64,000 bases of DNA, from positions 45,340,367 to 45,404,366 of the forward strand of contig CM034593.1 of the NCBI GenBank assembly GCA_020091685.1. The letters are read 5' to 3'. The translations under genes were made by a program, and so were the position numbers. This document shows, piece by piece, positions 54,876 through 64,000 of this stretch; the first letter of the stretch is position 1, and every line of letters begins with the position of its first letter. This DNA comes from Lutjanus erythropterus. Lineage: Eukaryota > Chordata > Actinopteri > Lutjaniformes > Lutjanidae. The notes beneath the pieces are model-generated. The model saw only the letters and a list, made by a program, of their open reading frames with translations, was not told the DNA's origin and did not search any database.

Positions 54876-55260
54876 TCATTCCCAAGTCAGTTTTAGAAAA
54901 CAATTTTCCGACACTTGAATCTTCTTTCTTAAAGCTGTGGCCGACATCTTCACATAAAAAGTTCCACATCTGGGAACACTGTCCATCAACTTTGATCGAG
55001 TTTGACCATGAAACATCATCAATGTAAACACAGAGTCCTCCTGTCCCCATCCTGCTGGAGCTGTGCATGTTGCGTCCTGTCTGCTCACAGTGCAACAGCT
55101 TGATGCGGACACATGTAAGATGTAAGACACATAAGATGTGGGCACAACAGTCTCTGTTTTTTTGTTGCCTGTCTACTCTGAGTCCCATTTCATCCATTTC
55201 ATTATCCAAGAGCAGCCTTAAGTCCAAGCTGGGTTAGCATGGCTCCAATCCTGGCTGATC
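54876..55260 (-). mobile_element. LINE endonuclease-domain fragment
   Basis: The minus strand encodes LLLDNEMDEMGLRVDRQQKN and GTGGLCVYIDDVSWSNSIKV then DGQCSQMWNFLCEDVGHSF: the SLDNKMDEL...R..RDCC and GGGLC.YIN..WC......CS.DLEFL...CRPF blocks of the apurinic endonuclease domain of fish CR1/L2/Rex-type LINEs. Catalytic segments downstream are missing and the frame is not clean. Confidence 0.65.
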
Positions 55261-57226
55261 TCCACTCCTCCTGGGGTGGTCCGCAGCAGTGTGTCCAGCT
55301 GATCTGGATGGATGTTGGTCTGCTGCTCTGCAATTCAAACTTTTCTAATGTCTATGAGTGTATTTGTGTCATAGATTATATGTTTTTCAGCAATAAAATC
55401 ACAAAAATAACAGCCGTAGCATCTGCACAGCAGTTGTTGCTCACTTGGACTGAAACAAACAGTTGTTCTCCATGAGAGGTCCAGGAACCTGCAATTTACC
55501 TTTGGGCTGCCCATTAAAACGAGACTTTTAATTGCAGTTCTCTAAAGTTGAGTTGTTGAACTTTCACATATTCAAGTGAGCAGAGATGTTTTCTCAAGAT
55601 AAATAGATTATAAATAGATTATAAAATATATTTGATACATTGATATATTTGCACACTAGGATTTTTTCAACGCTGCCTCGATGTGTAAGAAAAAGATTTA
55701 TCCTGAGAGGTGACTTACAGGCTTAACGACTCATAAGTAGAACTTTAATCGGGTGTGGAAAGTTGCGCCCACAAAATTACGACTACTACTAACAATAATG
55801 ATAATAATAATGCAGCCCAAGCCTTAAGTAAGCCCGTGAAATATGTGAGAAATACAGCCCGACCCGACCCAAACTCATCGGGTCCCGTTGGGTATAGGCA
55901 CATATCTCAAGCTTTTATTGTGCCTTTATTCTGCCTCGCTGTCTGTATAAAAGTTTCAGAGGCGGAATGGGGAGTAATTTTCATTCATGGAGGTAGTAAC
56001 AGAGCTGTAACAGAACTGAGTAAACATCTGTGCACCTTAAATTATGTATTATTCCACACATTTGTCACAAGAGAGACACTTTCTGCAGAAATCCCTCTCC
56101 ACAGATCATCACACAGGGCTTCTTTTCTTTTTAACTTATCTGTTGCAGAAGAAGTAATGCCCTGTCTATCCAGGAACACATAAAAAGCTTCATGTTATAC
56201 ATCCAAGAGGTTATTAGCTCTACATGTGATTATAAAGGGCAGACGAACAGAATAACTTGTTGATCAGTGTGCTGTTGTATTATGTCAAGCCTGTTTTGAT
56301 TCCGCAATACCAGCACACTTTGTAAAATGCCATTCAGGTGGCTGTATGCTGCGTGGTCCAGTGTAAAAACACAGAGACGGTGTAGAGACAAGTCTTGGTT
56401 GTGGCCCTATGTGTAAAAATGGCTATAGACCAATCTCAGGCATCTTGACTCAACCAATCATTCAATACACCAACTAGTCACATCCGATCATCATCATTGA
56501 TTAGATAAAGAGGGAGCTCTTGGGAGCGTTTTTGGCTTTGTTGATAGTCCATCTTTACTGGTCTGTTTATCATTCTATATACCTGTATGTACCTGTATCT
56601 ATCCTGTCACCAGTACTTCTTTTTGATTTGTACATAAGCTCCATCATGGGGTTGGAGAGGTTCACCAGCTACCTGAGGACCGTGAGAAGGACTGAGGTCT
56701 TCCACTGAGCTGAGAATCCTCCAGAACAGGAGCTGAGGTGCTTCTCATGTGCAACAATTGTCTGCAATACAGACATATGAAATTACCCTAAAATCTCCTC
56801 ATGGCTAATAGCAAGGTAGGGTAAGGGTGGGGGCGCTGGGTGGTGATGAGGGAAAGAGCAGGTCGGGATCTTATGTCAGGAGCAGAGCTCAGAAAAGGCT
56901 AAGTGCATCCATTGAGGAGGAGAGAACCGACACTGGGGCTGAACAAACAGCTTCACGTAAGGGGAGCTAGAGAGTGATACCACAACCACACTTCATCATG
57001 TCGCTGGTGCTGGTAATATTTTCTTTCTCTCTATTCTTTAATATTTTGCTGCTGAGGATTGAAACATGATCCATTATGGCTCCTTTGCCAGAAAAGGGAT
57101 CCAAAGGCTAGGGCCAGTGTGGAGCCCAGCAGCTGTGTGCTGAAAACCACAAAGCGTGACCATGGCCAGTCAGCCCAACACCAGTGAGAGTGGGGCTTCA
57201 GACCTTTATCCCGTCACCCCAACCTG
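55261..57226. other. Intergenic with a GCCCGACCCGACCC patch
   Basis: 55845-55890 carries CAGCCCGACCCGACCCAAAC and TCATCGGGTCCCGTTGGGTA, a self-complementary patch like those at the ends of some fish hAT-like elements. A small AAT tract is at 55790-55812. No gene supported. Confidence 0.4.
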
Positions 57227-57530
57227 TTGGATGAGGAGGCCGCTGATCAGAAGAGGTCAAGTGTGAAGACCAGTGTGGAGGATTCTGTAACATCTAGCGG
57301 TTCACTTGCAGATTGCGACCAACTGAAAAGCCCTTGTCTCACTCTCCTCTTTCAAGTTTGTAGGAGAGCAGTATCTAGAGCCAGAGTTTGGTTTGGCTGC
57401 TTTGAGCTACATAGAAACATAATGGACTCAGTGGAGGAGGACCCACTCCCTCAGTAGATATAAAGGACTCGTAACAAAAACACAATGGTCCACATGTAAG
57501 AACATTTTCGCATTTTTATCTGAAATTTCT
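57227..57530 (+). repeat. Dispersed repeat family G, copy 3
   Basis: TAACATCTAGCGGTTCACTT, GCAGATTGCGACCAACTGAA, GTAGGAGAGCAGTATCTAGA, GTTTGGCTGCTTTGAGCTAC and GGAGGAGGACCCACTCCCTC match copies 1 and 2; the 76-codon frame over it is not a gene. Confidence 0.7.
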
Positions 57531-58764
57531 GTTACTTTTGTGCATACAAAGGGCTCGTAAGAACATGCCACTTCAAATTCAACGAGTGCTCGGAATATCA
57601 GAAAACTGTATTAATGATCTACTTGTGCATATTTTAGTTCAAATGCAGGAATAATACCAGACAAGGCTGTGCTTCCCTCCCCATATGTCAGGAAGTGTTC
57701 ATTATTGAAAGGTGCAACAAAGGGCAAAAAGAACAACAGTGTCAGCAGTGGAATTAAAGGACCTGTTAAAGTAAAGAACAAAGGAAAACGAAACAATTGT
57801 TAATGCCAAGAATATGTGGCAGAGATTTCATAAACCTGCGTGTGAAGATATATACAACATACCTGGGTGGAGGGTAATAATACATGAAATAAGTAATTAT
57901 ACATTAAATTAATGATGCTTGGCTTTATATATAAATTTACAATTATATTATAATTTGAAATTCAGTCAAACAGGATAATGTTGACATAATTATTTAGTTG
58001 AATAATTTTTCAAACTCAAAATGTTTTCAAACTAATGAAATATATAGTCATTAGTGAAAAACTTTAGTTGTGGTAACAGCAGACGGACTGCACATGACTC
58101 TATGACAGATCTAGATCTTGTAAACTGTTTGTATCTGAAAGAAAACTCAACATATGAGAAAACTGGTGAATGCGACAAGTCCCTCTAAATCACTCGCACA
58201 CACACCACTTAAGAACAAATCTGATTGTCTGAGTGGTTCTTGCACGAGGCCCACTGACTCTTATTTTCAGGTGATTATACTCAGCACACTGCACGCTGGG
58301 ATTTTAAAGAATCTGCCTCAGCCAGGTTGCCTGGGTTGAAGTGTTTAATGATTAAATACCCAACACACTCCAGTGTGCCCAGGCAGGCATTACAAGATGC
58401 AGGCAACAGTATTTGCACAACAAAAATCGTGCCAACTAGAGGATCAGAGATGAGGCCTTGGCACTGTCTCCATTTAATTCAGTTTAATTAACTATTTTTT
58501 TTTCCATCTTTGCTTTGAAGCCTGATATATTATTTATAATCATGAAAAGAGCCCTTTTCCCATTGAAGTTTGATATCCCCTATGTGACTCCACTAAAGCA
58601 TATTACGTGGGATTTGTTGTACAACATTGATCAGTCATTAGATGCTAAGCCCAGCTGACCATGATAATTATTTCTATATGCATTTAGTTCAATGTATTTG
58701 TTTGATAAGTTTTGTTTAAAAAAAAAGAAAGAAGAAGAAGCATTTGGCTCAGTTTGTGACAACA
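57531..58764. other. Intergenic, nothing recognised
   Basis: AT-rich with unique-looking sequence at 58330-58640; no exon seen. Confidence 0.4.
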
Positions 58765-59160
58765 ACAGATGCCATACTGCTCATCTGGTGTAATCCAAGT
58801 CTCCTAAAGCCCTAACATGTCAAGATGGCTATAAAAAGAAATTTACATTTTTACACCATGTTTTTAGTTTGAATCTTCTCTGTAAATCCTTAGTTTGGAG
58901 ACACGTTCATGTGTACATGCACACTGTCTGAACTGGGCATATGTGTGGTGTGACAGTGTGCAAACGGCATGCTGGGGCTTTAAGAGACTTGTATTATGCC
59001 AGACAAGCAATATGGAGGCATTTTATGTTTATTTTTTTCCTTTTTTTTTTTTTTTTACATTTGAAAACTGGTCACCATTCACTTCCATTATTTGGGGGAT
59101 TCTGCAACACTGTTTTCCTGTGAAACTCCAGTAGTGTTTTGCAGACTAAGAAAATATAAA
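58765..59160. mobile_element. Foldback MITE copy D
   Basis: CATACTGCTCATCTGGTGTA, CCTAAAGCCCTAACATGTCA, ACACTGTCTGAACTGGGCAT, GGCATGCTGGGGCTTTAAGA, GAAAACTGGTCACCATTCAC and GTGAAACTCCAGTAGTGTTT. This copy keeps the palindromic centre best: the CATACTGCTCATCTGG word recurs inverted as CCAGACAAGCAATATGG. Confidence 0.75.
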
Positions 59161-59244
59161 TCCCTTCAATATTCTGCAACTTTAGTCATTAGCTTCATTG
59201 CTCCCTACAGCTGACTCTAAGACATCCAGCTTCTTTAAGTTTGA

Positions 59245-59276
<32 letters not shown>

Positions 59277-59280
59277 TTAT

Positions 59281-59334
<54 letters not shown>
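59245..59334. repeat. (GT)n microsatellite
   Basis: Imperfect GT run of about 90 bases; Cys/Val frames over it are artefacts. Confidence 0.9.
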
Positions 59335-59337
<3 letters not shown>

Positions 59338-61336
59338 GGTCATTGTGGGGTCATCTCTGTCTGACGCCAGCTTTCTCACTAATTATCTGCTCTCCTGTCT
59401 TCACCCGAGGCCAGACTCAGGCCATTACAGCTCGTGTTAGTCTTTGTCAGGACGAGAAAAATCCTCTCAAGCTTGTTTTTTTTTTTCTGTCTCCCACCAA
59501 CAGCATACCGACTGGGATGCCAGATAAGGTTTTATCAATGACTGACAGCTCCATCAGATACTGTGGCAGTGTGAGGACCGGGGAGTATGTCAATAATTGT
59601 TGTATGGGATCGGTTGAATATTTGTTAGTGTTTCAGCTCTCTACATCACAAAACTACAGTACATTAATGCATTTGCACTGGTTTATTTATTATTATTTAT
59701 TGGCTACAAACCTCAAAAAATTCAAAGTATTTTATTCTTATTAATTTATATATGTCAGGGTGGAGAAACATTAACCCTAAAACTCATATTTGATTCATAA
59801 ATCATGCCGTCGCCAGCAGTCTTTCACAATAACAAGTGCTACCAGCACCAAAACCACCAAACCAAATCTCCACAAGACATTTTACATTTTTGAGGAGGTG
59901 CATCAGCCACAGTGTGATGCCCAGCAAGCCTCAGCAATGAGTGTGACGGACAGGAATCCGAGCCTGTTATCTGTATGACAGCAGGTGCAGCAGCAAACAT
60001 GAGCATCAAAGAGGCTTCGACCAGAGATGCAGAGGCTCAGCAACGTGATGGAGGACAAGTTCATCCCATCATCTGACTTATTTTACATATTCAGACAGAA
60101 GCCAGTTGACTCAAATCACGTTGTGACATTTTCTCGTTGGATTACCACCTGACTGCTCTAAAGAACATTTCACACCCACCTCCTGGTGATCATTCCAGTG
60201 GGATATTAAAATGTTTGCCTCCAATATTTCCTCATTGGTGTCACAAATCACATATTCAGCGTCACTGTAGGCACAGCAACAATTCCATTCGCTGCCCAGA
60301 GTAACAAAACATTCCCACAAACACAGCTGATGCTGCCTACAAAACAAGACCATGTTGAATTAGTGATCAATCTTTCTTTAGGAGTGTAAAGGCAGAAACA
60401 TCACAAACAGTTTTAGGAAATGATCTGTGCTCTCAGCTCTAGCTGAAAACTGACTGGATGGATGTTCCACAGATGGTGCACAGATTTTTTATAGATGTTT
60501 TTCTATGAATAAAAATGGATAAAGTTATGACCGGAAGTCTCTTTGTATTTCTCTCATCATTCCCTGGTTATGTTAACACTGTACTAAGCTTTACAATGAA
60601 GACCAACAATAGACTGCTTATTTCAGTGTAAGAACATTTGAGATGTAAGTTATAGTCATCACCTGCACTGAAAAACTGCATTATGAAAAATATAAAAGTA
60701 CAAAAATAAACAAGGGGCTGTCAGACACACACGGACACACACACATATATGTATGTATATATATATATATGCCATTTTATGTTTATATATTTTCCTACTT
60801 GTAAAGACATGAACTTCACAATTTTAAACAATCGCACACTCTATTGCAAACATGATGTCAGACATAAAAATAAAGCTTGTTGTTAAAGACCTATACTGGA
60901 TCAGTACTGTTTTCTGTTGCTGTTAAAGGTTTGTGTACTTGAAGTAAAATCCTCAATTTTCAGTTCACTAATTTTCAAAAGTAATGTCTATTCTGCCTGT
61001 AAAAGAAAACATGTCTATCATCTAAGCAAAATTCTGTATTAAATCTGGGCTTTTTTGTTATGATGTGAAAGTGATACAGTTTAAAATTACTTTTTGGTCT
61101 TTTTTTTGCTCCCGTGGATAATGTTCCCTCTGTTCCTCCTGAATCGTTCTCAGGAGAACACTGTTAGACCAACTGACAGTACAAATCAGCACCATGTAAC
61201 CAGGTGGTGGTTTATTCAATTCATGACACTGTTTACATCCCACATGAAGCATTATGTAGACTCCCACCACAGTTTCACACCAACACATGGACACGTCGTC
61301 ATCGCCGTGACGTCATTACATTTACAACCCAAGATT
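59335..61336. other. Intergenic, nothing certain
   Basis: A possible 85 bp minus-strand exon at 60180-60264 is discussed among the findings. (CA)n(TA)n at 60725-60771. Confidence 0.35.
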
Positions 61337-61505
61337 GGGAGAGAGAGAGAAAGAGAGAGAGGGAGAGAGAGAGAGAACTTCACATACACCTGTATACTCA
61401 GTAACTGTCCTGTTTGGGTCCTTCTAACGGCCACATTGCACATAAATATATTCCGTTAAATAAAGCAGACAGCACTTGAACACCCCGTGTGTGTGCATGT
61501 GTATT

Positions 61506-61559
<54 letters not shown>

Positions 61560-61575
61560 CGAGAGAGAGACATCT
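61337..61575. repeat. (GA)n and (GT)n microsatellites
   Basis: GAGAGA run at 61337-61376; GT run at 61510-61557 followed by a short GA run. Confidence 0.9.
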
Positions 61576-61675
61576 TCATGGAGCAGTCTTCAGATGTGCA
61601 CAGATCCCACACACAGCAGCGTTTCGTTCTATCGTCCGCTTTTGGAACGGAGGGGAACCGAGGAACATCATGTAT

Positions 61676-61866
61676 TATAATTGTATTCATGTGTTATAAC
61701 TGTATTTCCAACTGTATTCATGTGTTATAACTGCACTTATGGCAGTTTCCATGTGTTATAAGTGTATTTATAATTGTATTCATGTGTTATAACTATATTT
61801 ATACATAAGTTCATGTGTTATAACTGTATTTATAGCTGTATTCATGTGTTATAACTGTATTTATGT
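61676..61866. repeat. Minisatellite, ~35-bp unit
   Basis: About five to six units of TTCATGTGTTATAACTGTAT followed by TTATAGCTGTA, with substitutions and one longer unit. Confidence 0.85.
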
Positions 61867-62139
61867 TCCTCTGACCCGCACCAGCTGCTCAGCCCATCTC
61901 TGTACACATTTTTATATGAGCCTCCGCTCAGGTCTCCACTGACATCACGTTTGTTGAATTGCTGGGAAATGATGATCAATAAAAACATTTATAATATGTC
62001 CCCATGGTGAAGCCGTAAATAGCCTAATAAATTGATTTATTTGGTTTAAATGTTTTCAGTGAAAATCTTCAAAAAAGAACATGGAGCAGGCCTGGATTTT
62101 TTTCCCCTCTGGGGATGAAATGTAAGAAGGAAATCAGGG

Positions 62140-62760
62140 TTCAGGGTGAAACCCCGACGCAGAACGCAGCTGCACAAAGCGCGTGAATGTGGGGAGTTCT
62201 AAATCTGTAACGTTCTGTTCTATCAGCAACTCCAACCAATCAGAGAACCAGTAGTAAACTGTCGCTTTTCCGCGTGTCTCACTGCAGCGAAGTGAATGGA
62301 GCGTCCACCGTCCTGTGTACAGCCCGGAGGTCCACAGAGATGATGATGATTATGATGATGACGATGATTTTGATGATGATGATGATGACTGCCATTACAG
62401 TTCATCAGAGCGTCATTACTGTCCCGTAGAGCTGGAGGAGGAGGAGGAGGAGGAGGAGGAGGAGACGCTACTGTTTGAGTTCCAGAGCCCAGACATGTTG
62501 AGGCCATCCTGTCCGTCCTTTACTCTTCTTATCGCCCGCTGACGACGAGGATGACGACGAGGATGATGAAGATGAAGTTGTCTTCGGGATCTCCACCTGC
62601 ACACACATGATGTTTAATGTTAATATTTATTGTCATTTAAATTGTGCACATTCATGCACGTGCACGCATCGGAATAACGGTTTGAAATCGCAGTTATAAG
62701 ATAGAAAAGAAAGCTGAGCACGCGACTGACTGCGGCCTTTGTCTCCCCAGATCCAAATAT
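62140..62760. promoter_or_regulatory. CpG-bearing block with three trinucleotide tracts
   Basis: GC and CpG rise relative to surroundings (AACCCCGACGCAGAACGCAG, AAGCGCGTGAATG, TTTTCCGCGTGTCTC). Trinucleotide tracts: GAT at 62338-62390, GAG at 62430-62463, GAC/GAG/GAT at 62541-62577. Includes a CCAATCAG box at 62236. It could be a promoter/first exon of a neighbouring gene. Confidence 0.35.
62468..62596 (-). CDS. Possible terminal coding exon with poly-Ser
   Basis: After a GTGTGTGCAG acceptor the minus strand is open for 42 codons: VEIPKTT, twelve serines encoded by mixed TCA/TCT/TCC/TCG codons, then AGDKKSKGRTGWPQHVWALE and LKQ stop. The mixed codons argue slightly against pure repeat slippage, but the same DNA is an acidic Asp/Glu run on the other strand, and I recognise no protein. 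No partner exon identified. Confidence 0.2.
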   Translation of the reverse strand: MEIPKTTSSSSSSSSSSSSAGDKKSKGRTGWPQHVWALELKQ

Positions 62761-63890
62761 GCTGGATACTTTTTTTTCGCAACTTAAACGCAAAATTTCC
62801 AGAAGTTTCGCTACATTTCGTTTTCATGGTTTTCTAAAACAGACACTGAAGAAACAATTTAGGGTTCAAATAATTCATACAAAATTATATACGTTATTTA
62901 TAAGATATATAAGATATTCTACCAGATGCAAACTGTTGTCCTACAGCCAAAACACAAATTTAAAAAAACATTTAGGTGTGCAAATCTTAACCCTCACTAA
63001 GATCCTCACATTAACTATGGAAATACAAAATAAAATTTGAGATTGCAGTAATTTTCATATATATATAAAATTGCCATTTGTGTGTACTTTGAATTGGGAG
63101 GTGGTTGTCTCGTCCCGAACCCTAACATAACGAAACAGAGCACCTCTAAAATTGTCACTATACCGGAACAGTCACAACCGACACGCCATCACGTTGTTTT
63201 GGTGGTGACAAAATATTTATTTATTTTTTTTTTTTTGAGGGACACAAGCCTTTAAAAACTTTTTACAAAGCATAAAAAAATTAATTAAAAAAGAATGTCA
63301 TGTGTTATTGAATACCAGCAGAAATAAAATTATCACTACTGAAACCGTCACGATGAAAACATGGGCTGTTTTGTCAAAAATAAAATATATTAAATTATCA
63401 ACTAAGATGTGATAATAGTGTTTAGATCGGTGTATTTTAAAGTTGACGAATCTTCAACGTTTAAATCAGTGTGATTCATTTTACGCGCCTTCAAAAGAAA
63501 ATCTGAACTCAAAACACAACGAATTTAGAAATATATGCTTGTTTCATTTGTTAAAAAAAAGTTAAAATTATATATTTTGTTTATTAATTAAACTGTAAAA
63601 AAATATGTTTAAAATTTGTAAATATATTTTTACAATGTAGATGTAAACAGAACCTTAGCAGGTCAATATAGGCCTTCCTATAATGATATTTTTTGTGTTT
63701 GACAAATTTTGGGAGAGGAAAAATATCAAATGAGAATAAACTGTACAATCATTTGACATGTGCACCTCGGATGTTACACAATTTACATACATAGAAGGTT
63801 TGGGGGAAACAGACACTTTGATTTTAAGATGTTTACCAATTTTATAGGATATCCCTTACATTCCTTTCTTCACTGAGAGAATGAGAGCGG

Positions 63891-63892
<2 letters not shown>
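62761..63892. other. Intergenic, AT-rich
   Basis: No gene or named repeat recognised. Confidence 0.4.
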
Positions 63893-63945
<53 letters not shown>

Positions 63946-63948
63946 NNN

Positions 63949-64000
<52 letters not shown>
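63893..64000. repeat. (TG)n microsatellite with 3-N gap
   Basis: TG run to the end of the window, with NNN at 63946-63948 marking an assembly join inside the repeat. Confidence 0.95.

Noticed and set aside
9000-64000. Expected neighbour pdgfc (next to GLRB in mammals)
   Set aside because: I looked for its signal peptide, CUB and growth-factor motifs among the open frames and saw none; it may lie outside the window or synteny may differ.

Overview
This is a vertebrate, almost certainly teleost (percomorph-like), genomic window. The evidence is short exons with GT-AG introns, many (CA/TG)n tracts, Tc1, hAT-like, TTAA-type and foldback DNA elements, and fragments of several non-LTR retrotransposon clades, plus dispersed repeats of a kind I know from fish genomes. 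It is gene-poor. No operons, CRISPR arrays or tRNA/rRNA genes are visible, and I found no convincing new biological system.

Left end (1-9 kb): the 5' half of glrb, the glycine receptor beta subunit, on the minus strand. Five coding exons (8831-8960, 7695-7801, 5584-5651, 4364-4590, 3058-3140) join in frame with consensus splice sites and encode the signal peptide and N-terminal ligand-binding domain through the Cys-loop. The transmembrane exons must lie left of position 1. The introns hold two Tc1 relics, a TIR-bearing MITE, a Pao/BEL integrase fossil and microsatellites. One Tc1 sits about 24 bp upstream of the exon 2 acceptor, and three consecutive donors run straight into CA-rich sequence.

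9-23 kb: repeat-dominated, possibly still glrb intron 1 or 5' flank. It contains a 1.8 kb hAT-like element with a nested foldback element, a (TTA)n/(TAA)n palindrome, another foldback element, a LINE 3' end, a triple-hairpin fish repeat, a ~4.7 kb unclassified repeat split by a 5'-truncated L1 insertion, and a 1.1 kb element with TTAA-like flanks.

23.8-25.5 kb: a minus-strand C2H2 zinc-finger exon with ten finger units, spliced to an upstream exon not firmly identified, followed by a LINE 3' end. 25.5-43 kb: no certain gene; LINE fragments (I/Nimb-like and L1-like), MITEs, a CTAGC-rich degenerate VNTR and a 390 bp polypyrimidine tract.

43-64 kb: mostly non-coding; a deleted copy of the 16-21 kb repeat, more copies of the foldback and MITE families, LINE pieces, a minisatellite and many dinucleotide tracts. 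A CpG-bearing stretch at 62.1-62.8 kb holds three trinucleotide tracts and a possible poly-Ser terminal exon; it is the best place to look for the next gene. The window ends in a (TG)n tract with a 3-N gap.
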